Source of the DNA: a virus
Length of the DNA stretch: 38,631 nucleotides
Reading direction: 5' to 3' (one strand)
IMG/VR virus record: IMGVR_UViG_3300045051_000289
Location: 1 to 38,631 of that record
In this document: one piece after another, positions 1 to 7,447 of the stretch
How positions within the stretch are numbered: the stretch's first letter is position 1
Layout: each line of letters starts with the position of its first letter
Translations under genes and position numbers: made by a program
The notes under the pieces: model-generated
The model's database searches: none
Told to the model about the DNA's origin: nothing
The model's input: the letters and a program-made list of their open reading frames with translations, nothing else

Positions 1-179
1 TCTCTGGAGAGAGCTTCCAACCCAGCCCATGCTAGGCGTTCCCCTCATATACGGAGCGGCCCTATCCCGCCGTTCTCATTCATCCGGGCTCCGGAACTGC
101 CGGGGGGGGTATTGGGGGGTTTTCATACGACGAAGCCCGCGTGTGTGTTTCGTCTCAACCTTATATTTTTCAGGGGTTT
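1..179. other. Left-edge stretch without a supported gene
   Basis: No frame here has both a start with a convincing ribosome-binding site and a plausible protein. The stretch contains long G runs near 103-119 and a 6-bp inverted repeat (GACGAA at 129-134 with TTCGTC at 149-154) just downstream of the leftward frame that ends at 180. The repeat has no T-tract on either strand, so I do not call it a terminator. Confidence 0.4.
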
Positions 180-395
180 TCAATTGGACTTGACAAGCTC
201 AACAGGGTCGAGCCATCCATTTGGGTCTGGTTGGTAGAAGAGAGAGAGGAAGCGAGCGAGTTCAGAGGGTGTGACGGGAGCGGACATCGGTTGACCTCCG
301 AAGGTGTAATTCCCTAGATCCACGGACCTCGGGGCATAGTATCCCCTTGCGGGGATGAAGGTGATTCCCTGAGTCCTTTCGGAGCCCCAAGGCAT
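180..395 (-). CDS. Possible small leftward protein, 71 or 35 residues
   Basis: I do not recognise this protein. The frame reads leftward from an ATG at 395 (71 residues) with only a weak ribosome-binding site. An in-frame ATG at 287 (35 residues, beginning MSAPVTPSEL) is preceded by GGAGGT at good spacing and is the better-supported start. Codon usage and amino-acid composition look coding-like, with many C- or T-ending third positions and no low-complexity arginine or serine runs. It would be the first gene of a leftward unit running off the left edge, divergent from the late block. The frame could also be fortuitous. Confidence 0.4.
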   Translation of the reverse strand: MPWGSERTQGITFIPARGYYAPRSVDLGNYTFGGQPMSAPVTPSELARFLSLFYQPDPNGWLDPVELVKSN

Positions 396-491
396 CAAGC
401 ACCATCACTTCAGAGGGGGTTTGACGGCCCTCAGCGCACCCTCGGTCAGCGGTAGGTGCTAGTGATGCTTCCCGAGTTTCCTCCTGACGGT

Positions 492-525
492 GGCCCCTGA
501 GACAGTGCTTGTTGCCTCAGGGGTT
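492..525. other. Strong hairpin in the control region
   Basis: CCCCTGAG at 494-501 pairs perfectly with CTCAGGGG at 516-523 around a 14-base loop, and two G-T wobbles extend the stem. No T-tract follows on either strand, so an intrinsic terminator is unlikely. It may be an RNA structure or a protein-binding site. Confidence 0.4.
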
Positions 526-738
526 GTATGGGGCTCTGCCCACACGCTTTCTTCGAGTAGCGTATCAAGGTCTGGCCGGTTTCAACGCCTTGGCTGCTTA
601 GGCTTTAGGCACCGCTGGCCACCTTGATATCCCGTCTCTTCACCAGCCTTCTCGGGGGCTTCCGGGCTTGACCGGTGGATTCTGGGGATCGGCCCCGCCC
701 TCAACACCGACACCCAGAGTCTGCGCCATGGCCCCACC

Positions 739-795
739 CCTGTCAACCCCAAGATCGGTAGAGAAGGATTTTCTTGCAAGTTTCCTGTTGACAGG
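739..795. promoter_or_regulatory. 9-bp inverted repeat with divergent TTGACA boxes
   Basis: CCTGTCAAC at 739-747 is the exact reverse complement of GTTGACAGG at 787-795. Each arm contains a TTGACA -35 hexamer, reading leftward at 746-741 and rightward at 788-793, so the arms face away from each other. The right arm is itself a short dyad (CCTGT-TG-ACAGG). Candidate roles are paired divergent promoters or an operator occupied by one dimeric regulator. The leftward -10 is poor (CAGACT at 17-base spacing). Confidence 0.4.
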
Positions 796-815
796 CACCT
801 CTTCGGGGTTATCCT
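788..815 (+). promoter_or_regulatory. Candidate sigma-70-type promoter for the packaging genes
   Basis: A perfect TTGACA (788-793) is followed after 16 bases by TATCCT (810-815), which matches 4 of 6 consensus positions. The predicted start is near 822, giving a leader of about 28 bases with AGGAGG at 839-844 before the ATG at 850. The -35 lies within the 9-bp inverted repeat, so a repressor could cover it. Confidence 0.4.
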
Positions 816-849
816 TGGGGTGTGGGGATAGACCCCTTAGGAGGTATCT

Positions 850-1290
850 ATGAACGTAGTCTTCCAGTCTGACGTCATGCGCCATCTGGCGGTGAGCACC
901 GAGTCTGGTGTGGTGGGCAAGCACGCCTTCCGCGCGCTCTTCTATATCTGTTCGGTCATGGGCCCGGACAACAAGGCGAAGGTGGACCAGCAGAAGCTGG
1001 CCGAGCGCCTTGGGGTTTCCGGCCAGACCCTCTACATGGCAACCCGCGCCCTGTGTAGCTACGGCTTCATCGCTAAGGAGATGAACCGGGAGCGGTCCAA
1101 GACCTTCATTGTCAACCCCGCCCTGGCCGTCCATGATGATGGTGTGGACTACGAGACCATCATGGAGGCCTTCAGCAAGGCACAGGCCGACCAGATCGAG
1201 GTTGAACAGGAGGAGAACAAGGATGTCGAGGAAGCCATCGCCTCCTTCATTACCGGCGAAGAGCCGGATGCCGCGAATCCCGAAGCCTAG
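850..1290 (+). CDS. Winged helix-turn-helix protein (RepL/MarR-like)
   Basis: This 146-residue protein starts at an ATG preceded by AGGAGG with 5-base spacing. Residues 45-73 form a clear helix-turn-helix (QQKLAERLGVSGQTLYMATR), and residues 74-90 look like a wing ending in TFIVNPALA. That layout recalls plasmid RepL and MarR-type winged helices. The last 50 residues are acidic. It is the first gene of the rightward late block and overlaps the start of TerS by 23 bases. It may regulate the late promoter or the inverted repeat just upstream, or assist packaging-site recognition. The DNA-binding fold is fairly secure, the role is not. Confidence 0.75.
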   Translation: MNVVFQSDVMRHLAVSTESGVVGKHAFRALFYICSVMGPDNKAKVDQQKLAERLGVSGQTLYMATRALCSYGFIAKEMNRERSKTFIVNPALAVHDDGVDYETIMEAFSKAQADQIEVEQEENKDVEEAIASFITGEEPDAANPEA

Positions 1291-1942
1291 GAAGTCTGTC
1301 CACCTGGACGAGTTCATGGAGAACATCACCGACAAACTCGAAACGGCCTCCCCCTCCCGGGGGGACCATGACCTCCGCTTCAGGCGGAAGCTGGAGTTTG
1401 CGACCAAGGATGTGACTGCTACGGCATGGAACATTAGTGGCCTCGGTGAAGTCTCCATGAACCAGGTCTGGGAGTGGGTCTGTATCATGACGGCAGAGAA
1501 GCACAACCTCAAGGAGATCTGTGATGTCCCCGGGGCCCCGTCCATCCGGACACTGTTTCATTGGCGCCGCAAGTATCCCACCTTTGATCAGCGGCTCCGT
1601 GAGGCAGAACAAATCAGGGCCTACCTGATCGCCGAGGAAGCGACTGATGCCGGCCGCGGTGCCACTCCCGAGACTGCCCAGGCAGCCAAGGTTGCCTTCC
1701 AGGCGCTCACCTGGCGTGCGGCCAAGTTGGACCCATCCGCCTTCGCGGACAAGAGGATCGAGGAACACCGCCACGACTTCTCTGATACCGCAACCGAGGA
1801 GCTCAAGGGACGCGTCGCCGCTATGGTAAGCGCCTTCCCACACCTGCTCGGAATCGCCAAGGAAGCCCTTGGATCCAAGATCGAATCACCTAAGGTCATA
1901 GATATAACCCCAGAGCCCAAGGAGGAACCACCCCCACCCTGA
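1268..1942 (+). CDS. Terminase small subunit (TerS)
   Basis: This 224-residue protein should recognise phage DNA and load the TerL motor. Residues 80-105 match the helix-turn-helix of phage small terminases (LKEIC...APSIRTLFHWRRKYPTF), followed by a long helix rich in E, R and A (REAEQIRAYLIAEEA) as in the Sf6-type family. The C-terminus is proline-rich and acidic. The start is uncertain. ATG 1268 lies inside the preceding gene behind a weak GAAGAG, and ATG 1316 is the alternative. Earlier in-frame ATGs give only arginine/serine-rich shadow sequence. Position ahead of TerL supports the call. Confidence 0.8.
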   Translation: MPRIPKPRKSVHLDEFMENITDKLETASPSRGDHDLRFRRKLEFATKDVTATAWNISGLGEVSMNQVWEWVCIMTAEKHNLKEICDVPGAPSIRTLFHWRRKYPTFDQRLREAEQIRAYLIAEEATDAGRGATPETAQAAKVAFQALTWRAAKLDPSAFADKRIEEHRHDFSDTATEELKGRVAAMVSAFPHLLGIAKEALGSKIESPKVIDITPEPKEEPPPP

Positions 1943-1951
1943 GGAGGGACC

Positions 1952-2167
1952 ATGCGCCCCATCGCCTGCACAACCTGTTTCGACCGTGGAGTCATCATTG
2001 ACCGCTCCGGATGCACCCGTCACTGCCCCGCCTGCCTTGGACTTTCTCGGTTCGGTCAGGACGAATATGACGCGCCCGGAGTTCTCGATGACCCGGTCAA
2101 GCGCTCTCCCAGGCGAACTGTTCCTCCAAGTCCCCGTAAAACTCCTAAGCCAAAACACAGGGTATAA
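1952..2167 (+). CDS. Small zinc-ribbon protein
   Basis: This 71-residue protein has a strong ribosome-binding site (GAGGAGG, 5 bases before the ATG). Cysteines at 6, 9, 21, 25 and 28 form a zinc-ribbon pattern (CTTC ... CTRHCPAC). The tail after residue 45 is basic and proline-rich and could bind nucleic acid. Its last 101 bases overlap the RusA-like gene in another frame. Such small zinc proteins are common in phage packaging operons, with no assigned function. Confidence 0.65.
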   Translation: MRPIACTTCFDRGVIIDRSGCTRHCPACLGLSRFGQDEYDAPGVLDDPVKRSPRRTVPPSPRKTPKPKHRV

Positions 2168-2474
2168 CTCCCACTGGTCCGTCAAGTATCGCCATCGGCA
2201 GGATATGGACCTCGTGGCTACCCAACTCCTCAAGGGCCTTCACCCTGGACTCGTCCGGGCTGAGGGCCCTCGCTTTATCATCTTCTATAACCGCGGCCGT
2301 GCCGACATCATCAACATCATGGGCGGGGCCAAGGCCTTGGTCGACGCCCTCGTGAAGCGCGGGGTCTTCCGCGATGATGACCCCAAGAACCTCGTCTATG
2401 CTGCGGCTATCCCCGCACCCAAGCACGAGAACCCTGACATCAAGGCAACTATCTATATCGGAGATGCATTATGA
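2067..2474 (+). CDS. RusA-like Holliday-junction resolvase homologue
   Basis: This 135-residue protein starts at an ATG with AGGA six bases upstream. The N-terminal part has the RusA-type VPVKLLSQN...HW segment. Residues 77-105 match the family catalytic core in order: RGRADIIN, a lysine at 89, an aspartate at 93, then FRDDD at 101-105. RusA-type enzymes cut four-way junctions, and phage relatives beside terminases resolve branched DNA before packaging. In E. coli RusA the first motif is DxDN. Here it reads D80-I-I-N83, so the second aspartate is replaced and activity may be altered. It overlaps the next gene by 4 bases (ATGA). Confidence 0.65.
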   Translation: MTRPEFSMTRSSALPGELFLQVPVKLLSQNTGYNSHWSVKYRHRQDMDLVATQLLKGLHPGLVRAEGPRFIIFYNRGRADIINIMGGAKALVDALVKRGVFRDDDPKNLVYAAAIPAPKHENPDIKATIYIGDAL

Positions 2475-2671
2475 GCGCAACCCTCGTTATCCACGAAGAG
2501 CATAACGACGTAACATACCACTATGATGATGTAAAAGACCTTGGGGCCAGGTTGGTGGATATATTTAATAGCGCCGACCACCCCAAGGGTGCGACCCTGA
2601 TTGTGGGCAGTGACAATAACTTCGGGGAGCTTACCCTCCGCATTGGCGATGGGTGGTGGAATGGTAAATAA
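2471..2671 (+). CDS. Small hypothetical protein, 66 residues
   Basis: I do not recognise this protein. It starts in an ATGA overlap with the RusA-like gene, with GGAG eight bases upstream, and shares its last bases with the next start at 2661. The sequence is acidic with hydrophobic strand-like segments (ATLIVGSDN, ELTLRIGDG). Translational coupling on both sides supports it being real. Confidence 0.6.
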   Translation: MSATLVIHEEHNDVTYHYDDVKDLGARLVDIFNSADHPKGATLIVGSDNNFGELTLRIGDGWWNGK

Positions 2672-2909
2672 GTGGTCTGACGAGTCCCGCGACAACATCA
2701 TGTCGACGATCATGGATATTGCGGCCAACCTGGAAGAGAACGCTGGGGTCATCATCCTGCGCCGGTTGAAGGATGGCGCACTTGATACCACGTGGGCTGG
2801 GTCAGATGGCTTCTCCCAGATCGACGTCATCGGGATGACCGCCATCTTCCAGCGCCGCCAGCATGACTGCATTTCATACCAGGAGCCCAAAGATGACCCA
2901 GACTCATGA
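2661..2909 (+). CDS. Small hypothetical protein, 82 residues
   Basis: I do not recognise this protein. I chose ATG 2661 (MVNKWSDESRDN) because GGTGG precedes it and the overlap with the preceding gene fits coupling. An earlier ATG at 2601 gives less natural sequence. The first half is predicted helical, and the middle has strand-like GVIILRRLKDG. It overlaps the following start by 17 bases. Confidence 0.55.
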   Translation: MVNKWSDESRDNIMSTIMDIAANLEENAGVIILRRLKDGALDTTWAGSDGFSQIDVIGMTAIFQRRQHDCISYQEPKDDPDS

Positions 2910-3150
2910 GACCACCTTCCCCCGCATCCTCTACCTGTCGCACGATGTCGTCCCAACTGACACCGGCATCACCTACTGTTGGACCTTCTCTGTGTCCGTG
3001 GGTAACCGTGGGGTCCTCGCTGAGGTCGATGACTTCCAGCCGGATCGGCGCAAGGGCGATGACGCTGGGGCACTCGTCGATTCCTATGCCAGGGTTGCGA
3101 GGATCCTGACCATGTTCGCCGACGCCGCGGAGAAGTCTAGTGCAATGTAA
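2893..3150 (+). CDS. Small hypothetical protein, 85 residues
   Basis: I do not recognise this protein. AGGAG at 2881-2885 sits seven bases before the ATG at 2893. The protein begins MTQTHETTFPR and contains a strand-rich middle (ITYCWTFSVSVGNRGVLAEV) and a helical C-terminus. It lies within the chain of overlapping small genes between the RusA-like gene and TerL and overlaps the next GTG start by 11 bases. Confidence 0.6.
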   Translation: MTQTHETTFPRILYLSHDVVPTDTGITYCWTFSVSVGNRGVLAEVDDFQPDRRKGDDAGALVDSYARVARILTMFADAAEKSSAM

Positions 3151-3355
3151 GAAGGGATCTTGCGTGTGGGTTCGTTACCGGGTGAATGGATTGTCCTATA
3201 ACGGCAGTCGAACCCCCACGCCAATCGAACCGTCCTGGGCTGTGAGCATCTGCGAGAAGTGCCATTGGGTCTCGGCCATTCTCATGGACCAGGCCGGCTT
3301 GCCGGTTGTCCTGATCAGCGGGCAAGTGGCTGCCCAGGGGGACCTGCGTGATTGA
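3140..3355 (+). CDS. Small cysteine-paired protein, 71 residues
   Basis: It starts at a GTG with GGAGAAG a few bases upstream. Cysteines at 3, 8, 38 and 41 (CKKGSC and CEKC) suggest a small zinc site. Otherwise I do not recognise it. It overlaps the TerL start by 8 bases, so it is probably coupled to TerL translation. Confidence 0.55.
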   Translation: MQCKKGSCVWVRYRVNGLSYNGSRTPTPIEPSWAVSICEKCHWVSAILMDQAGLPVVLISGQVAAQGDLRD

Positions 3356-4862
3356 TCCCATCGACCCGATGCAGCAGATGCCAACCCTTGTGGAGCCAGA
3401 TCTTCGTGAATTCGAGGCCATGCTCCAGGAGCTTCGTAAGCGCGAGGTCCTTGGGAGCAGGGACAGCATCGAGTTCTATCCGAAGCAGAAAGAGTTCCTC
3501 TTCTCGCCGGCCGAGATCACGGTCCTCTACTCTGGCAACCAGACAGGCAAGTCGCATACCGCATCATTCGCCCTGGCCTGCGACCTTGAGGGGATCTACC
3601 CGGATTGGTGGGAGGGTCCGCGGACCAAGAACGCCATCCGCGCCTGGTGCGTCGGCGTGACCAATGAGTCCACCCGTGACAACTGCCAGTTCAAGCTGTG
3701 GGGCCCAGACCATGAGGCCCCGGGTGGGGGCTGGCTGAACCCGGAACGGATCATCAAGCACACCCGTCGCCAGGGCGTGGCGGGTGCCATTGATACCATC
3801 TGGATCAAGCACGTCAGTGGCGAGACATCCATGGTGACGTTCAAGTCCAACGAGATGGGGCGTGAGAAGCTCATGGGTCCCTCCCTTGACCGCATCTGGT
3901 GTGACGAGGAAATTGATAAGGATGTCTTCGACGAGCTCTGCTTCCGTATGGCTGCACGCCCGGGTGCCATTCTCCGCATGACCTTTACCCCCCTCAAGGG
4001 TATGACCGAGTTGGTCATCAACCTGGAGGAGGCCGAGGACGGCAAGGATGTGAACGTGATCCGCCTGACCGCTGCGGATGTCAAGCATCGGGATGGCCGA
4101 ACCCACATGACCGAAGAGTGGCGCGACAAGATCCGGCGCCGCTATGCCGGCGAGCCTCACCTTCTCCAGGCGCGTATCGAGGGTGTCCCATCACAGGGGT
4201 CGGGTCTGATCTACAAGGTCGACTGGACAAAGATCTTCTGTAAGCCGTTCCCCATCGAGCCGTGGATGCCGCGCATCGGGGCCATCGACTTCGGATGGCG
4301 CCACCCAACCGTGGCCATGGCTGCCGCCTACGACAAGGACGCCGACTCTATCTATATCTATGGGATGCACCACGCCAGCGAGCAGGACCCCAAGCAGCAC
4401 GTGCGCATCATCTCTAAGTGGGGTGACATCGACTATGCCGCCGACCCGGCCGGCGTCCAGTCCGACAAGATCTCTGGCGCCAAGCTCATGCACGAATATA
4501 ACAAGGAGTTCGACCCGAACTGGCGGGAGCACTGGGATGAGAAGCGGTGGCGGGTCTTCCCGGCTGACAATGGCGTCCTTGCCGGCATCGCCAGGTGTCA
4601 GACCAGAATGGAGACCGAGCGTATCTTCATCTTCGACATCCCGGAGTTTGATCCACTGAAGAAGGAAGCTCGCCTTTACCGCTGGAGTGAGACTGACCCA
4701 AACAAGCCATTCAAGAAGTATGATGACTGTATGGATACGATGCGGTATCTGGTCGGCGCCATTAACAGGGCCAGGCCCATGGGTAAGAGGTTGACCCCAT
4801 TAGAAGATGACACATCCACACCTAATACCCCACAATATAAGCCGAGGCCTGAGGGCTACTAG
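3348..4862 (+). CDS. Terminase large subunit (TerL), packaging ATPase-nuclease
   Basis: This 504-residue motor pumps DNA into the prohead at the portal and cuts it. Walker A is at residues 63-69 (GNQTGKS). Walker B with its catalytic glutamates is at 181-188 (DRIWCDEE). The RNase H-like nuclease half shows acidic residues at D314 (GAIDFGWRHP), D366 (YAADPAG) and D459/D460/D463 (YDDCMDTMRYL). Length and motif order are those of an intact TerL. The start is a GTG with GGGGGA upstream, overlapping the preceding gene. TerS lies upstream and the portal follows within 8 bases. Confidence 0.95.
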   Translation: MIDPIDPMQQMPTLVEPDLREFEAMLQELRKREVLGSRDSIEFYPKQKEFLFSPAEITVLYSGNQTGKSHTASFALACDLEGIYPDWWEGPRTKNAIRAWCVGVTNESTRDNCQFKLWGPDHEAPGGGWLNPERIIKHTRRQGVAGAIDTIWIKHVSGETSMVTFKSNEMGREKLMGPSLDRIWCDEEIDKDVFDELCFRMAARPGAILRMTFTPLKGMTELVINLEEAEDGKDVNVIRLTAADVKHRDGRTHMTEEWRDKIRRRYAGEPHLLQARIEGVPSQGSGLIYKVDWTKIFCKPFPIEPWMPRIGAIDFGWRHPTVAMAAAYDKDADSIYIYGMHHASEQDPKQHVRIISKWGDIDYAADPAGVQSDKISGAKLMHEYNKEFDPNWREHWDEKRWRVFPADNGVLAGIARCQTRMETERIFIFDIPEFDPLKKEARLYRWSETDPNKPFKKYDDCMDTMRYLVGAINRARPMGKRLTPLEDDTSTPNTPQYKPRPEGY

Positions 4863-4870
4863 GAGTGGAC

Positions 4871-7129
4871 ATGGTTGAAGACAACTCCGCGGCTGGGCTC
4901 GTCAACGTCCCACAGCCGGTGATGACTGGGGCGCAGCACCCCATTGCGAAGCCGTCGAAGACCCAGGAGATGGCCACCAAGGTCCAGTCGGAGTTCAACA
5001 ACTATAAGACGCGCATTAGGAATCGCCACGATACGTGGATCGAGCTTGAGGCCAACTACAACGGCCGCTACCTCACGCCGATCACTGACGGCAGCAACGT
5101 CTTTATGCGGTTCACGCGGCTCATGGTCTCCCTGGCTATGGCCAAATTGCTCCCCATCATCATGCCTTCGACCGGTGAGCCATGGAACGTAAGCCCATCA
5201 CCCGTCCCAGATATTGATGGGGTCGATCCAGCCCAGGCCAAGGAGTTCGCAGATAAGGCCTGCGCGGGGATGCGTCAGCGCATCAAGGACAACTTCGAGG
5301 AGATGCACTTCTATGAGCAGGTTCCTCAGGCCCTTCTCGATGCCTGCCTTTATGGGACCATGGTGTGGCGTGGTCCGTTGGGTAGCACGGCGCGCAAGTC
5401 TCAGTGGGCATACACGGAGACGCTCGACCCCATTACGGGGGCCAAGAGCATCTCATATCAGAAGCGGACGACATCTGACTCGAAGCGCCCCGAGCATAAG
5501 CACATCCCGCTTTGGAACGTCTATCCAGACCCAGGCGCCAAGTCCATCAATGACTGCAACTCAGTTATCATCCGGCACACCCTGACAGCATCCCAGTTGC
5601 GGGAGATGGCCGAGGGCGGTGACTTCGACAAGCAGGAGATCTACGACCTGTTGACCGAGTCGCCCACCGGTAATTTCGTGGCCGAGACTCACGAGTCCCA
5701 GAGGTTCGCCCTGAACCGGGAGCACCTCGACTCTCTGTCCAACCGCTATGTAGTGCTCGAACGCTGGGGCTATCTGTCCGGTAAGGACCTGGAGTCCGCT
5801 GGTGTTGAGCTTGAGCCCGGTGATGTCAAGACCCAAAAGATGTTCCAGACCTGGGTGTCCGGCAACCATGTCCTGAAGAATGACCAGGTTGACTACTTCA
5901 CCAAGCCTCCCTTCATCTTCTGCCCCTATGAGGTGGTGCCGCAAAGCATCCTGGGCCGCGGTGTCGCCGAGCAGTGTATGGACTCCCAGACTGCCATCAA
6001 CTCCCTGGTCCGAGGGCTGATTGACAGCATGGCGTGGGCGATGGGCCCACAGGTTGAGGTCGACCCGGCCAAGATTGAGCCCGGGGCTGACGGCTATACC
6101 GGGAAGCCACGGCGGGTCTGGCAGCGCCGGCGCATTGACATGCCTGATGACAACAACCCGGCCGTCCGTTTCCACGATGTCCCATTCCACGGGGAAGCCA
6201 TCTTGGGTGGCATCCAGTTCTTCCAGAACATGTTCCAGATGGGGACCGGTGTTGCGTTCAGCAATGGGGGCTTCCAGCAGGCCGGCAACTCTGGCGTCCG
6301 CACCGATGGGATGCAGACTGCGCAGTATCGGAACGCCGAGTCCTTCGCCCAGCTTGTCATCAAGAACTTCGACACCTTCTTCTTCTCCCCCATGGTCCGT
6401 GACCACTACGACTGGGAGATGACCTACAACACGGACATGTCCCTCAAGGGAGACTATCAGGTCGTCGCGACGGGCATCCGTGGCGCCATGGCCAGAGAGA
6501 TCGCTCTCCAGAAGAAGGCCGAGCTTCTCCAGGCCTTCAGCGGTAACCCAGTTTTGGTCGGCCGCATCAAGGTCTCCAACTGGGTCGCCTCCTACATGCG
6601 GGATCTCGACTACGACGAACAGGATCTTGTCTATACGGATGAGGAGTATCAGCAGATCCAGGAACAGGAGATGCAGCGTCAGGCCAGGCTCGACCAGATG
6701 CAGCAGGAGAACCGTCGGTTCAAGGCAGAGACCCCCGTCAAGGACATCCTCGCTACCCTCGCCTCGCGTATCCCCGATGACAACCCGGCCTTCGCCCCCG
6801 CCTACTACGAGGCTTACAACGCTCTCGGGGTCAAGAGCCCCCAGCTTCTCGTGGCCCTTAGTGCGCTGTCTGAGAAGATCGCCAATGAGTATGAGCAGGC
6901 TGGCTTCATCACGCCCCAGCAGGGGACTACCCTCAAGAAGGACTATGAGGCCGGCAGCGGTGGTGACGCCTCCGCGCCTCCTGATCGCCCGGGTCCGCAG
7001 GCGCCGGCGCCTCCGATGGCTGCGCCCCAGATGCCGCCCCAGATGGGCGGTGGTGCCATGCCAACCCAGACTGGGCCAGGGCGGATCCCGCCTGAGCTCG
7101 CAGAGTTACTGTCGCAAGGGGGCGAGTAG
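4871..7129 (+). CDS. Portal protein (head-tail connector ring)
   Basis: This 752-residue protein should form the dodecameric portal through which DNA enters and leaves. I chose ATG 4871 because AGGAG at 4861-4865 is well spaced. A GTG at 4865 would overlap that site. Typical portal features are the early helical segment with membrane-like SLAMAKLLPIIMPS, the PLWNVYPDPGA motif near residue 210, and a long helical stem region (FDTFFFSPMVRDHYDWEM). A glutamine-rich helix follows near 580-620, and the last 60 residues are a proline/glycine-rich flexible tail. It is longer than the T7 connector and closer in size to P22-type portals. It sits between TerL and scaffold as expected. Confidence 0.9.
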   Translation: MVEDNSAAGLVNVPQPVMTGAQHPIAKPSKTQEMATKVQSEFNNYKTRIRNRHDTWIELEANYNGRYLTPITDGSNVFMRFTRLMVSLAMAKLLPIIMPSTGEPWNVSPSPVPDIDGVDPAQAKEFADKACAGMRQRIKDNFEEMHFYEQVPQALLDACLYGTMVWRGPLGSTARKSQWAYTETLDPITGAKSISYQKRTTSDSKRPEHKHIPLWNVYPDPGAKSINDCNSVIIRHTLTASQLREMAEGGDFDKQEIYDLLTESPTGNFVAETHESQRFALNREHLDSLSNRYVVLERWGYLSGKDLESAGVELEPGDVKTQKMFQTWVSGNHVLKNDQVDYFTKPPFIFCPYEVVPQSILGRGVAEQCMDSQTAINSLVRGLIDSMAWAMGPQVEVDPAKIEPGADGYTGKPRRVWQRRRIDMPDDNNPAVRFHDVPFHGEAILGGIQFFQNMFQMGTGVAFSNGGFQQAGNSGVRTDGMQTAQYRNAESFAQLVIKNFDTFFFSPMVRDHYDWEMTYNTDMSLKGDYQVVATGIRGAMAREIALQKKAELLQAFSGNPVLVGRIKVSNWVASYMRDLDYDEQDLVYTDEEYQQIQEQEMQRQARLDQMQQENRRFKAETPVKDILATLASRIPDDNPAFAPAYYEAYNALGVKSPQLLVALSALSEKIANEYEQAGFITPQQGTTLKKDYEAGSGGDASAPPDRPGPQAPAPPMAAPQMPPQMGGGAMPTQTGPGRIPPELAELLSQGGE

Positions 7130-7365
7130 TGAGTATAGACCAGGGCAACAGACTTCTATCCATAGCACAGACGCTCCATGGCAACCCCTACGCTATCGGC
7201 CGTGACAAGGACCTCATGTTGAAGGTCCTCCGCGCGCGCATCGACGAGCTCAAGACAGGCATGGCTCGGAACCGAGACCACCTAACTCACATTGAGTTCA
7301 TCGGGCGCATCATCTCTCTTGAGGAAGTCTTCAGTGCTATTGAAGCGGCAAATCAGCCGAGCTAA
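7129..7365 (+). CDS. Small helical protein after the portal
   Basis: This 78-residue protein starts at a GTG that shares a base with the portal stop codon (TAGTG), with GGGGGCGA just upstream. It is almost entirely predicted helix (RARIDELKTGMARNRDHL...IISLEEVFSAIEAA). I do not recognise it. Many podoviruses have a small helical gene at this position without a known role. It is the last gene before the promoter-like gap ahead of the scaffold. Confidence 0.65.
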   Translation: MSIDQGNRLLSIAQTLHGNPYAIGRDKDLMLKVLRARIDELKTGMARNRDHLTHIEFIGRIISLEEVFSAIEAANQPS

Positions 7366-7370
7366 GTGAT

Positions 7371-7406
7371 TTTCTTATTGCACCAATAAATGGGATACAA
7401 TACATT
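7371..7406 (+). promoter_or_regulatory. AT-rich candidate promoter upstream of scaffold and coat
   Basis: The 82-base gap between 7365 and 7448 is markedly AT-rich at its start. TTGCAC (7378-7383) and TACATT (7401-7406) are separated by exactly 17 bases. An overlapping TACAAT at 7396-7401 is a better -10 but lacks a well-spaced -35. The gap is one of the few real breaks in the rightward gene chain and precedes the scaffold and coat genes, whose products are needed in large amounts. Confidence 0.45.
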
Positions 7407-7447
7407 AACCACAACGCAGTCCGCATACGCGCCTGCACGGAGGGTAT

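Larger units (their letters stand above)
396..849. promoter_or_regulatory. Non-coding control region between divergent units
   Basis: About 450 bases hold no convincing gene. A leftward frame at 582-779 and a 29-codon leftward frame at 640-729 (GGGGTGG before its ATG) are open, but both lack recognisable protein character. The visible content is a strong hairpin at 492-525, a 9-bp inverted repeat at 739-747 and 787-795 containing TTGACA boxes on both strands, and AGGAGG before the ATG at 850. This is the kind of region that separates divergently transcribed units in a phage genome. Confidence 0.5.

Noticed and set aside
129-154. Hairpin as terminator of the left-edge leftward frame
   Set aside because: The stem is only 6 bp with a 14-base loop and no T-tract.
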